NCBI GenBank assembly: GCA_029204225.1
Contig: CM055113.1
Location: 17,949,746 to 18,013,745, forward strand
Direction: 5' to 3'
Source: Diphasiastrum complanatum
Lineage: Eukaryota > Streptophyta > Lycopodiopsida > Lycopodiales > Lycopodiaceae
Length of the DNA: 64,000 bases
How positions within the stretch are numbered: the stretch's first letter is position 1; the number at the start of each line of letters is the position of its first letter. This document shows, one piece after another, positions 12,061-22,319 of this stretch. The translations under genes and the position numbers were made by a program. The notes under the pieces are model-generated. The model did no database searches and was not told the DNA's origin. It saw only the letters and a list, made by a program, of their open reading frames with translations.

Positions 12061-12818
12061 GAGTTATGATATTGGAAGCGACAAAATTGCGAGGTAAGAG
12101 CTTCCTAATACAAAGTTACATACTGATCCAGACTCTAGTGATCTAGTCTTATACTCATCATTGGGCCAATCATGGTCTATGTTGCATCGCACTGCCGTTT
12201 AGGGTTATCAAATCAGCTGGAAAGGCGGTTTGAATCTTCCTTATCACGCTTCATCAGTGGTCAGAATGCAATTGCCTACTCTGCGCCTGCGCGTCCTTCT
12301 TCAACTTTACTAAGATGATGATCACTGATGAGATGAGGTGGTGGAGTGTGTAGCTGCAATTCAAAGCTAGATCGTCTTGGTGCTCTTTGTGGTGTGCATG
12401 GCAAGGTCGAGACAGAGGAGATCATAATTCATGTCTAGTTTATTAATTATTTAATCCACGATTTTGGTTGGTTCATTTTTTTTTTTGAAGATCCGATCGC
12501 TTGTTGCAGTTTCTGGTTTTTTGGTGCACTAACAATAATCACATTCATTATTCAAATTTCGTATCTCGAAGACAAACTATTGAATATGGTCGTACTGTGG
12601 TTGCAAGCTTCAAAGGTGAATGGTAATGGAGAACTACATCACTGGATAAATAGGTAAGCAATTTGTTTCGTGTGTGTGAAAAGCAAGGGAATTCGTTGGA
12701 TCGCCAGGTTTTAGGATTACGCAACAGGAGACGAAATTGTAGAGTTGTATTGTCTAAGGAGTTATATCCTAGGACCTAGGCAATCTTTAACCAATGAAAT
12801 AAATAGCAGTAAGCAGCC
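12061..12818. other. Stretch without a recognised gene
   Basis: No protein motif is visible on either strand. The end (12780-12818) contains AACCAATGAAATAAATAG shortly before the SNM1-like start codon. It could be read as CCAAT and TATA-like elements of that gene's promoter, but this is weak. Confidence 0.4.
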
Positions 12819-13007
12819 ATGTCGATGGAGTTGGCTGATTAGTTTCCATTCTCTATGGATACGTGGTTAACAAGTTCTAGAAAAAAGCAGCATCACTTCT
12901 TAACACATGCGCATTCCGATCATATTGCGGCCATTAATCTTCACACAATATATCCTATATCTTGCTTGTTTCTCACGATCGTGTTGCTAGTGCATCGACA
13001 TCCTCAT
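12819..13007 (+). pseudogene. First exon of an SNM1-like metallo-beta-lactamase (DNA-repair family)
   Basis: From ATG 12819 the frame reads seven codons, then TAG (12840-12842), then FPFSMDTW...RKKQHHFLTHAHSDHI and a hydrophobic stretch with IYPI and HRHPH. HFLTHAHSDH is the HxHxDH zinc-binding motif of metallo-beta-lactamases. The arrangement PFS-DT..(K/R)(K/R)-HHFLTHAH.DH near the N terminus fits the plant SNM1-like/DCLRE group, whose members act in DNA cross-link repair or end processing. A GTTTGT donor follows directly at 13008, where homology stops. The in-frame TAG, or a shorter start at 12855, leaves function doubtful. No second exon was found; a hAT and a copia element lie downstream. 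Recognition is from family memory, not alignment. Confidence 0.55.
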
Positions 13008-13425
13008 GTTTGTATTCTAATTTCTCTTTTCTTTCAACTTTCGAGTTTGTCAAAGCTGCTGATCTATTGTTGCGGTAATCTACTAAAATTACTGGTTTAT
13101 GTTATGAGACGTCTTTCGTAGGTTAGCGAGCGATGTTGGGGCCATTATGTGGCTAGATTGAGTGGTTTTCATCTTCTTGAAATTGTGGCTTAACAAGTAT
13201 TTGTTTGTAACACTAAAATAAGAGGAGTAGATGCCTATTGTAGGCGACGAGCCAATACAAGCTTTAACGATGCTATGCTGACTCCTAAAGATTGTAATTA
13301 TGTGTCAAACTTATTTGCAGTGTGGAGAAAAGAATAAACAAGAAGGTTATGACAATGTTTGAGAAGGCTGAAGATGAGTACAACTTTACAAGGATCTGCT
13401 TGCTAAGAAGACTGAGGACTCAAGA
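13008..13425. other. Possible intron or intergenic DNA after the SNM1-like exon
   Basis: The T-rich sequence starting at GTTTGT is intron-like. An acceptor-like TTATTTGCAG ends at 13320, followed by a short open stretch, but its translation matches no part of the lactamase family that I recognise. Confidence 0.3.
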
Positions 13426-15180
13426 GGATAATTGAGGTACCAAATCTCATGATCATGCCACATGATGACTGTAGTCTGTTGCAGAGGTTTAACCAGGGCA
13501 CCTCCCCCCAGCACCCGGGCCCCCATACACTTAGTCCTAAGCACTTAGAAGTTAGTAGTTGCCAATGAGCACTAGTCATTAAAGTTGATTCTTGAAGATG
13601 AGATCTGATGGCAAGTCGGCGCAATTTGGGAACATCAATCCCAAACTTGGTCCCATGACATGGGATGCAGCTAGGCTGAATCACAATTCAAAGAGGAGTC
13701 AGTAGTTGCAACTTGCCAATGAGCACCAATGCCACATACCAAAACCAGCAAATTAGATAATAGAATTGGAATTTGATATCAGATATTTATAATGATGAAA
13801 AGATTGAGAATTAAAGCGCTAATAGCCATAGCCCATTTCATGTAAGTAAAAAAATTGTAACTACCAACAATGTAATTGACTAATTGTGCAGTTTATTACC
13901 CTCTCTCAAAAGCGTCGGCCCAGAGGCAAAACTCCAAGGTCTCCTTCCTGAATATATGGAGCTCAACAAGTAGCTTATCTTGCTCGTATACATCAGGATA
14001 AACTCGGGAGACAAAGGGATTCCAAACATCCCTGAGCTCCTCTCTATCAAGGTACTGCTCCTCACTCCTCTATAATGGATGGAGTATGTGGGCCATGGCA
14101 TGCAAGGGCCGTGAAACCACTCCCACCTGCTCTGCCAGAGACATTGGATTTCCTGAAGCCTGCAAAATAAATTATGATAGATTTGAATGCTAAATGATGA
14201 GACCTCATGAGTCACTGGTCAGCCACATTGCACAGAAACTAGATATTACATAATTGAACACTGAGAACCAAGGATTCATCAATTCAAATTTCAATCAGTA
14301 GTAAGTAGTAAGTACTAAGGAGTCATGCAACATGACAGTATAGTAAGCGATATACCTCTCTGGGCTAATGGTCATGCAAAGACGCAGCTGCTCGCCCAAC
14401 CTGTCCATGAACTCATATAAGATGATATGTAAGGCGTAGGATAGTGTAGATAGGCTGTAGGCCCACGACAATGGATCGTGCCTCATTCCAAAATGCAGTC
14501 GAGAGCACGATTTCCTCAAATCTCATTCCCTTCGGCTGGTGTGATGGCCCCCACTACGCCCACTCATTAGAAACGACCATCTGCCTCAAGCTCGCATGAA
14601 CTTTCAACAATCATTCCATGACCAGGAACATAAATACAAACTTGCACGGTGCATGCATTGCATTGAACATTCCAAAGTAACAAAGCTTGCATTAGAATTT
14701 AGTACAATGATGCTCATCAAACTTTCAAAGTTTCAAACTCGAAAACTTCATTGTTCAAAGTATTAGTACATACATATTACATAATGGCAACTTGCAAGTT
14801 TGAAGAGGCAATTTGCAAATGTAGAGAAGTTAGTGCTCAGTGCTCACAAACTACATTGTACAATGGCTATTAGCAATTACTATGCATTGATTTGAGTTAC
14901 ATACCTGGTGGGAGCAAGTCTCAAGACATTCAGGGTGGAGTGTCTCAAGATGCCCAAGGCCCTTGGCCTCTTGGTGATGAATCTCACCAAGGACCGTGTC
15001 ATGAGTAGCACCTCTGTGATTCGTGGTATCTTGGCTACATCCTCGACCAACAGGCCTAGGCAATGTGCAGCACAAGGTGTCAATGATGTGGGGGTAGGTC
15101 TCATTAACAAGCCTACCCATGGCAACACACTTTGTCGCATTGTCCGTGACAACCTGTACAGTCATACAATGCAATGTGCA
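13426..15180 (-). pseudogene. hAT-superfamily transposase remnant (DUF659 type)
   Basis: Reading down from 15180 the minus strand encodes TVQVVTDNATKCVAMGRLV, PCAAHCLGLLVEDVAKIP and TRYVTQI, which are hallmarks of the DUF659 domain of plant hAT transposases. FWNEARSIVVGLQPIYTILR follows near 14430-14500. At 13900-14160 come LHAMAHILHPLY and a long helical segment. At 13600-13690 PKLRRLAIR resembles the start of the hAT C-terminal dimerisation region. The order matches a complete transposase, but frameshifts and stops separate every block. No terminal inverted repeats or 8 bp target duplications were identified. It is a fossil. Confidence 0.75.
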
Positions 15181-15650
15181 TGGAATTCAAAGAACCATTG
15201 AACATTCAATCATGATTGGTGACTGGTAATTCCACATCCAAACTAAACCTTCTAACTAGTTACATTACAGTATTAAACGGAATCTGGATTGATCATTGAT
15301 TAATCATTATAGTATATACTTGTACAACGTGTTGCGGCCCCACCTCCTCAGTGGCAGCTCAAATATGTGTGAACATGTTATCACCCATCACTACCACCCC
15401 AGAGGTGTCGATGGATCTCAGAAACATCGTCCCCATGTAGGAAGACACGAAGATATTCAATATGTGGTGCCAGATATGATGGTTCAGCCACACCTAGTTC
15501 ACAGGTGACAACATCATGATTCATGGCAAGTTGCAACCCTCAATGATGAATGATCGATTGACAATCATGATTAATTGTGAATAATGAATATGAAATGCCA
15601 CATGATACATATGTCATAGCAATTTGCAAAATTGAAGACTGCAATTCAAG
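15181..15650 (-). other. Probable upstream part of the hAT element, unresolved
   Basis: An open minus-strand stretch at 15400-15510 (PHIEYLRVFLHGDDVSEIHR) may be upstream hAT sequence. It has no diagnostic motif. The copia 5' LTR begins at 15651. Confidence 0.25.
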
Positions 15651-15920
15651 CTAGAATTAAAGTAGAATCACTGTGCTACTGTACTGTGGGTCCTATCAGC
15701 TGATAAGGATTAGTTGGCCTCGCCTCGAGGCAAGTCGACGGGACACGCGTCCCGCCAACGGCAACCTGGGTCATGCATGGGTTGCCTGAGTGAACAACTA
15801 TATGTACAGCGTAATTTTATTTTGAGAAATACAGTTGCTATGTGAGCTTGCTGTGGAGAGTGTTTTCTGTCTGTGTTACTGTGTAGCATGATCTGTGTTC
15901 CTGTGCAAAGCAAATTCTAA
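15651..15920 (+). repeat. 5' LTR of the copia element
   Basis: 270 bp, matching 20643-20912 at about 95 percent by eye. It is followed after two bases by the PBS. Unusual ends: TAGAATTAAAG at the left and CAAATTCTAA at the right, an imperfect 7-8 bp inverted repeat without TG/CA. Confidence 0.9.
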
Positions 15921-15922
15921 GT

Positions 15923-15940
15923 TGGTATCAGAGCCGTACA
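15923..15940 (+). other. Primer-binding site
   Basis: TGGTATCAGAGCCGTACA two bases after the 5' LTR. TGGTATCAGAGC is the usual plant copia PBS, complementary to the 3' end of initiator tRNA-Met. Confidence 0.9.
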
Positions 15941-17233
15941 GGGAGTGTACACAGTACATCATCGCCATTGAAGAGAGCTTCGAGAGAATTGTCTTCTGAG
16001 AGTTCGGGGTTTACGGCGGGTTGAAGACGAAAGGAGAAACACTGGTGCAGAGAGTTTAGCACACAGAAGCTTGGTGAGCTTGAGACTGTGTGAGGATTCA
16101 GAGACAAGGGTTGTCGGCTGAATCAAAACCTCAGCAAACGGAATTTTGAAATTCCGAAGCAGGCTATTTGGTGTTTGCAATCAGTGTGCATTCAATCGGA
16201 CACCGTTTGACAAACGGATTGAAGCATCAGAGTCCTAGCAGTAGGGCGTCCTCAGAGGAAGAGAATTGGCATGTCAAAGAACTGTGAACAGGAAGCCAAA
16301 ATCAGTAATCTGAGAAAAATCCTGGTTTGAGGTTTGGAAGCATAAAATTGCAGTTATCTCTTTCTTCTGAATGGTTTTTGGAGTTGTAAAAGCTTGTAGA
16401 AGGCCGCCCTGGAAAGATTAATGAGTAGGCAAACGACCGTGGACAGCCACAGGCAGTGTAGAGCGCTGGATCGCGATTTACAGGTGTAGATAAACCCTGG
16501 CCACCATAGCTTCAAGCAAGGAGGAGAAAAGCCCGTAGACAGGTCGTGGGCAGTCGCGCGCCCTCACCCGAGTGGGTGCTCAGTGCACGAAGGGGTGTAG
16601 TGGCTGGAGGGCGGTGCATCATCGCGCCAAAAGAATCTCCTACATCAGATTGTGAGGAAGATGAATACACGATGGGGATCGCGAGCAATGTGGGCTATCA
16701 GATCCTGATAAGCCATTAGATCTCCTTAAATCCATGGAAAACTTCAATAGAAGGGGCTGAAGAACATTTGACCATTCAACTTCACTAAAAATTTTCAAGC
16801 TGAAATTGCAGTTGGGACCCTTCACGAGTGAAAGGTGAAGTTTCTTCAAGTTGAAGAAACAGTTCAAAAACTAGAAAAATCCCTATTTTTGGGTCTCTTA
16901 TCCATTTTGACCCAAACGAAAGGCTATAACCTCCAAATGAAGGGCACCCGGACTGTACCTGCCAGTACGGTACAACAAAATAGAGTGATTGCAGTGGAGA
17001 AAGTGTTCGGAGTGCGCCAAAAGTGATTTCATTATTCCACTGGGCACGTAGTTGGGAGTTGATGACTGAGTGCATTTTGGAAGGCGACGCCGATTTGGCT
17101 TTCAAATTGGTGGAAAAGCGACGAGTGGCTTGGTAAGGAAAAAAGTGCAGGTCATTATTTTCAACTTCTGACATCACTGTTGGCCTCGGCATACTGTTTT
17201 TGGCCTACAGCAGAACTTTCAAGCAGTTTTGCG
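15941..17233 (+). other. Long untranslated leader of the copia element
   Basis: About 1.3 kb lies between PBS and gag. Open frames here are short and unlike any retroelement protein. Leaders of this length occur in plant copia elements and may carry packaging or dimerisation signals; none can be pointed to. Confidence 0.6.
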
Positions 17234-17821
17234 ATGGCAAACATGGGAGAGTCCATTTTGAGTGAAAGTAGCAAATTGGACGGGATTTCCAACTATGCAG
17301 TGTAGAAATTCAAAATGAAAAACATACTGATGGAGAAAGACGTGTGGAAAGTCGTCACAGGTGATGAGAGAAGGCCGCCAAATGAAGCGGATATCAAAGT
17401 GTTCGACAAAAAGATGAGAAAAGCTTTGACCTTCATTAACTTGTCAGTGAAGGATCACATCATTACCCACATTTGTGATGCTGTTACACCCAGACATGCA
17501 TGGGATGTGCTAAAGGAACGGTTTGAGACGTCAAATCCGTCTAGAATCATGTTTCTGAAGTCAAAGCTGAATAGTGCCCGCATGGAACAAGGAGAGCACA
17601 TTCAAACGTACATGACCAGAATCAAGACAATGAGGGATGAACTGCATTATATTGGTGAGCGCATACGTCATGTGGAGCTTGTGCACAATGCATTGTGCGG
17701 CATTGCAGAACCCTATCAGATGTTTGTGAGTGGAATAGCATCAAGAGAAAGATTGCCAACCTTTGATGAGCTCACAGAAATCTTGATGCAGGATGAGCAA
17801 TGGCGAGAAATGGTGAGCTAG
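17234..17821 (+). pseudogene. copia gag, internal TAG
   Basis: Starts at ATG 17234 (MANMGESILSESSKLDGISN). A TAG at 17303-17305 replaces an expected Trp codon (NYAV-stop-KFKM). The frame then continues to 17821 with the helical gag core, including EKDVWKVV, ALTFINLSVKDHI and HAWDVLKERFE. This is the UBN2-type capsid domain of copia gag, which packages the RNA in virus-like particles. A second break at about 17821 shifts the C-terminal nucleocapsid part into the pol frame. Length before the break, 196 codons, suits a gag lacking its zinc-knuckle end. Confidence 0.85.
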
Positions 17822-17823
17822 AC

Positions 17824-18743
17824 GTCAAAATACTAACGGTCAAGCACTTGCGACACGCCAAAAACAAGGCAAGGGCAAGGACAAGAAGAAGTCTAAGCAG
17901 CAATTTGCCAAGTCTCAGGAGGATGAGGGATCTTCCAATGAGATCAAGAAGAAAGGAAAGTGCTTCAATTGTGGTAAAAAGGGCCATTGGAAGAGTGAAT
18001 GTCGTAAATTCCTGGCGAAACAAGACAAAGAGAAACCAAAACAAGCAGGTAACCTTGTCAATGAGGGTGAGATTGAAGACTCTAGCATCTTCATATCTGC
18101 ATTGTCATCTAATCAAGATGATCAAGTGTGGTATACTGACTCGAGAGCTACAAGACACATGACAGGTAACAAGAATTGGTTCAGTAGCTTGAAAGTGTTG
18201 GATAATGGAACATCCGTTTCACAAGCAAATGGTGAGGTGTGCAAGATCAAGGGGATGGGCACTGTCTCAATCCAACTACCTGATGGCAAAAGCAAGATGA
18301 CCAGGGAGGTACTTTACGTACCAGGTTTGAAGAAAAATCTACTTTCTGTTGGAGTCATTACTGATCAAAAGTTGAAAGTAGAATTCGCCCATGATCATTG
18401 CTTTGTGAAGGATGTGAACCAAAAGTTCAAAGTTATTGAGGATGGAATAAGGGAGCCTACTACAAAATTGTACAGGTTGAATACTACAATCAAGGGGCAA
18501 CATGGACTTGTATCGTCCATTCCATCACAAACTAAGTTGTGGCATAAGAGGCTTGGTCACTTGAACTTGGGAAGCCTCTGTTTGATGAGAAGATTGGAGA
18601 TGGTTATAGGATTGCCTACCATGGAAGATCACTTGAAATCGATGTGCGAATCTTGTGTATATGGGAAGCAGCATCGAGAGAAGTTCAATAAAGGTGGTGT
18701 TGCAAGAGCAAAGAACATCCTGGATTTAATTTACACAAATTAA
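17824..18743 (+). pseudogene. copia nucleocapsid zinc knuckle, protease and pre-integrase
   Basis: The frame carries a basic linker, the CCHC knuckle CFNCGKKGHWKSEC (17961-18002), then the protease site WYTDSRATRHMTG (18129-18170). Active copia proteases have D-S-G-A; here Gly is Arg, so the protease is likely dead. Next are GLKKNLLSVG and the integrase zinc region LWHKRLGHLNLGSL...CESCVYGKQH, with paired His and Cys. The frame ends in TAA at 18741-18743 inside LDLIYTN, where intact relatives continue into the integrase core. The same frame resumes immediately. Confidence 0.85.
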
Positions 18744-20219
18744 TGCGGGCCTATGAGGACCATGTCCATAGGTAAAGCCTTCTATTTCATGACCTTTATT
18801 GATGATATGTCACGTAAGACGTGGATCTACTTCTTGAAGAAGAAATCAGATGCATTTGACAACTTCAAGAGCTTCAAAGCATTGGTCGAAAATCAGACAG
18901 GTAGGAAGATCAAAGTCCTAAGATCAGATAGTGGAGGTGAGTACAAGTCTAATGACTTCAATGATCTTTGTGATCAATGTGGGATTAAAAGACAATTTAC
19001 GCAAGCTCATACTCCTGCTCTCAATGGTGTAGCTGAGCGCAAGAATTGTACGATTGTGGAAAGTGCCAGATCTATGCTAGCTGAGATAAAACTACCAAAA
19101 GATTTTTGGTCAGAAGCATGCAGTACGGCAGTCTATCTTGAAAATAGAAGTCCTACCATTGCCATACCAAAGATAACACCTGAGGAAGCATTCACAAAGA
19201 AGAAGCCAAAGGTGAACCACTTGCGAATCTTTGGATGTAAGGCCTTTGTACACATTCCTAAGGAAGAGAGACGTAAACTTGATGTAAAAGCTATCAAGTG
19301 TATATTCCTAGGATATGATGATCGTGTGAAGGGCTATAGATGTTTTGATCCAGTGGAAAACAAAATCCATGTAAGTCGTGATGTTATCTTTGATAAATCC
19401 AAGATGTATGAAGACGAGGATGCTAAGAAAATAGATACATCCAGTGGGAAAGATGGTATAGTGAGGATACCACCTGATGATGATCCATTCATTGACCTTC
19501 CAAGTGATGAACAAGAGGATACATCTCAAGATACTACTACTCAACCTCAAGAGACAGGTTGGAGAGGTAGGGACAAACCTTTTGGTGCAAGAAGGATTGA
19601 AGTTGCAGGTGACAAACGCAAGGAGAAGGATGTACCGTGGAATACATTTTCACCAAGAAGCCGATCACCTGACAGAAAGTTCCCTAAGTGGTTTGAGAGA
19701 TTGTTGGAGAGCCGCGATATGGATGACTTTCCAGGATCATCTAGCCAGGGAGAGCTACGAAGATCAACAAGAGAGAAGACACAACCTGAAAGGTATAAAG
19801 CAAATCATACTCTCTTATCTAGCATTATTCAAAGCAAAGAACCCTCGACTTATGTTGAAGCGAAGGATGATGGCATTTGGGTCAAGCCCATGGGAGAGGA
19901 GATGGAGTCAATTGCTAAGCATAGCACATGGGACTTAGTAGAACCACCAGTTGGAAAGAAACCCACTAGACCAGATATATGCTATGTTGTTGGCATTGTA
20001 AGTCAGTTTATGGCAGCACCTACGGAAACACATGGGAAGGCAGCTAAACGCATTTTGCGTTATGTGAAAGGCACTTCAGATTATGGCTTGATTTACAGGA
20101 AGCATGATGGGTTACCTGAGTTGTGTGGTTATGTGGATGCGGATTGGGGAGGTGACTATGATGATCGTAGATCCACCACAGTGTATGTATTCCAATTTTG
20201 TGGTAGTTGCTTTTCCTAG
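18744..20219 (+). pseudogene. copia integrase core fused to RNase H, RT core deleted
   Basis: In frame after the TAA, it encodes the integrase core with all three acidic residues (FIDDMSRKTW, RSDSGGEYKS, LNGVAERKN). The C-terminal domain follows (LRIFGCKAFVHIP, CIFLGYDDRVKGYRCFDP, VSRDVIFDKS). After a Pro-, Ser- and Arg-rich linker the RT begins (MEEMESIAKHSTWDLVEPP is close to the seen start). At about 19970 VGKKP joins directly to TRPDICYVVGIVSQFM, which lies after the polymerase palm in intact elements. The YVDD box and some 250 residues are missing, yet the frame is kept. RNase H starts (GYVDADWGGDYDDRRSTT) and stops at TAG 20217-20219. Confidence 0.9.
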
Positions 20220-20586
20220 TCTAGTAAAAAGCAAAGTACAATTGCTCTATCCACCACAGAAGCAGAGTATAAGGTAATGTGTAACACATGAAGCTATATG
20301 GTTGAGACAAATCTCGGAAGAAGTTGGCCTGAAGTAGAAAAATCCCACGACATTACATAGCGACAGTCATAGTGGCATTCAGCAAGCAAAGAATCCAGTG
20401 TTCCATGCGAGAACCAAACACATTGAGATTCAGTATCACTTTATACGTGAAAGTTTGTTGAGTCGTGAAATTCATGTTGTTCATTGTAGCACAGAAGAAC
20501 AACTAGCTGATATTTTCACTAAGCCACTTGTTGGAGAAAAGTTTGATAAGTTTAGATCAAAGCTTTCTGTACTTAAAGTTTGTTGA
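20220..20586 (+). pseudogene. C-terminal end of copia RNase H
   Basis: After the TAG (a Trp codon in relatives) the same frame gives SSKKQSTIALSTTEAEYK, the RNase H block with its catalytic Glu. A frameshift follows near 20270. The last part, 20398-20586, reads FHARTKHIEIQYHFIRE and ADIFTKPL, the usual end of copia pol, and closes with TGA about 45 bases before the polypurine tract. Confidence 0.85.
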
Positions 20587-20631
20587 TTTTAAAGCTATGT
20601 ATATGACTGTATATAAAGTAGACTCTACTTT

Positions 20632-20642
20632 AAGGGAGAGAG
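20632..20642 (+). other. Polypurine tract
   Basis: AAGGGAGAGAG directly before the 3' LTR, the expected start site of plus-strand DNA synthesis. Confidence 0.8.
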
Positions 20643-20912
20643 TTAGAATTAAAGTAGAATCACTGTGCTACTGTACTGTGGGTCCTATCAGTTGATAAGG
20701 ATCAGTTGGCCTCGCCACGAGGCAAGTCAACGGGACACGCGTCTCGCCAACGGCAACCTGGGTCATGCATGGGTTGTCTGAGTGAGCAACTATATCTACA
20801 GTGTAATTTCATTTTGAGAAATACAATTGCTATGTGAGCTTGTTGTGGAGAGTGTTTTCTGTCTGTGTTACTGTGTAGCATGATCTGTGTTCCTGTGCAA
20901 AGCAAATTCTAA
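20643..20912 (+). repeat. 3' LTR of the copia element
   Basis: 270 bp partner of 15651-15920. It ends at AATTCTAA and is followed one base later by sequence that could be the end of a second, minus-strand element's LTR. Confidence 0.9.
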
Positions 20913-20913
20913 G

Positions 20914-21318
20914 TGTTCAAAGTTAAAACCCTGAACTCTAGGTCAAATCGTCTCCCCTTTCATGGCCCGCTGCTTCACCCACTCTGTCGTTGATGGTTTC
21001 CCATACCTTGGGCCACCAACCTCCTTCACCCCATTCTTAAAGTAGGCGACGCAATTGTCAAAAATTAGATATGCAACATCAAGCATTCACCATAAGCAAT
21101 CACCACAAGAAGGCGGAAGAAGAACACGCACTGTCTCACTATCACACTAACTCATACAGAATGTAAAATGTACAAATAAACCCTGAACCCCTGATAGAGA
21201 GAAAAAACCTATGAGTAGACTAATAGACTAGCCTATGGCTAATGACAACTGGTCACAGTTGTCAACATTAATGTATCTCGTAAACAGTAACAATGAAGTT
21301 TGTCATTGATTTCTAACA
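20914..21318 (-). repeat. Partial or whole 3' LTR of a second copia element
   Basis: On the minus strand the pol of the neighbouring fragment is followed by a polypurine tract (ATTGAGGGAGAG, 21319-21330) and then TGTTAGAAATC at 21318. This is the standard arrangement of PPT and LTR start. The far end is not certain: AACA at 20914-20917 or GACA at 21056-21059 would both give a TG...CA element. Confidence 0.55.
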
Positions 21319-21353
21319 CTCTCCCTCAATGATAAAATTACATTCTTCTATTT

Positions 21354-22111
21354 CTAATAGAGTACGAAACCTCTCAAAATTACATCTACCTTATGACTTA
21401 GTAAAAATATCTGCCATTTGATCTTCAGATTTATAAAAAACAAGATCAATGGCTCCATCAAAAATTTTCTCTCGAACAAAATGGTAGTGTATTTCGATGT
21501 GCTTGGTTTGAGCATGTAGAACTGGATTTTTGACAAGGTGAATGCAACTTTGATTATCGCAAGATATAGTAGTCGCATCCACCTGTGGTTGACCTAAATC
21601 CACAAGCAATCTTCGTAACCATACCGCTTCTGCTGAGTGCTCGATATTCAGCTTCCGTCGATGATAAGGCTACTGTAGGTTGCTTTCTGCTGCTCCATGA
21701 AATTGCAGCTATACCATAACTGAATGTATGACCACTGGTAGATCTTCTGTCATCAATATTACCTGCCCAATCGGCATTTGTATAACCTACCAATATTGGC
21801 GCTTCAGGCTGATCATACTTCAAACCAAAATTCAATGTCCCTCGAATGTATCTGAGAATACGTTCAACAGACTTCCAATGTGCTTGACTAGGATCTTGCA
21901 TAAATTGACTAACAACACCAACAGCATAAGAAATATCAGGTCGTGTGTGTGTCAAATAAATCAAACTACCCACTAGCTGTCTATACAAATAAGCATCCAC
22001 TTTTTCAGATTCATCATATGCAGTAAGCTTCATGTTGACATCCATAGGTGTACTCAACGTCTTACAATCTTACAATCTTACAATCCATAGGTGTACTCAA
22101 CGTCTTACAAT
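21354..22111 (-). pseudogene. copia RT C-terminus and RNase H fragment
   Basis: Minus-strand frames give YRQLVGSLIYLTHTRPDISY, AVGVVSQFMQDP, HWKSVERILRYIRGT, GYTNADWAGNIDDRRSTSGH and ALSSTEAEYRALS. In a second frame follow TISCDNQSCIHLVKNPVLHA and HFVREKIFDGAI, ending in ADIFTKS. These are the connection and RNase H domains of copia pol, with the Asp, Glu and Asp of the active site visible. One frameshift separates the halves near 21610. The palm with YVDD is not present; the 5' end breaks off at about 22060-22111, where a 28 bp segment (TCCATAGGTGTACTCAACGT...) is duplicated. Confidence 0.85.
22041..22111. repeat. Duplicated 28-29 bp segment at the copia break
   Basis: TCCATAGGTGTACTCAACGT followed by CTTACAATC occurs at 22041-22069 and 22083-22111, with CTTACAATC repeated between them. 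It marks the point where copia homology ends. Confidence 0.8.
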
Positions 22112-22319
22112 CAAATTGACTCGCAAATTTTCTGGGCTTTATTGAAGATAAATATTTGAGAATCATCAAGGAAAGCTTCAATTGAGATCAAAATACGCAA
22201 ATGTGAGAAAAGCGTTATGAAAGACAATAAAGTAGCACTTGCGGTATGGCCATCATATAGGCCTGGTTGCGAATAAATAGAAGGTTTTCCACTGGTCAGC
22301 ATGGGCAAAGCCTAAAGGC

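Larger units (their letters stand above)
15651..20912 (+). mobile_element. Ty1/copia LTR retrotransposon, RT-deleted, 5.26 kb
   Basis: Two 270 bp LTRs (15651-15920, 20643-20912) bracket a PBS, gag, protease, integrase, a truncated reverse transcriptase/RNase H region and a polypurine tract, all on the plus strand in copia order. By eye the LTRs differ at 13 of 270 positions, 11 of them transitions. The LTR edges read TAGAATT...AATTCTA rather than TG...CA, and no 5 bp target duplication could be matched. Pol has lost the polymerase core by a deletion that keeps the frame, and gag and pol carry several stops, so the element could only move with proteins supplied by another copy. Confidence 0.9.

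Noticed and set aside
13321-13430. Possible second exon of the SNM1-like gene after TTTGCAG
   Set aside because: The acceptor is good but the translation does not resemble the lactamase region that should follow.
15923-15940. Possible tRNA gene remnant
   Set aside because: The match to tRNA-Met is only the 3'-end complement that serves as primer-binding site; no cloverleaf surrounds it. The same holds for the other PBS sites.
19308-19938. Open frames on both strands within the copia integrase-RT linker
   Set aside because: They are shadows of the real plus-strand pol frame, which has clear integrase motifs.
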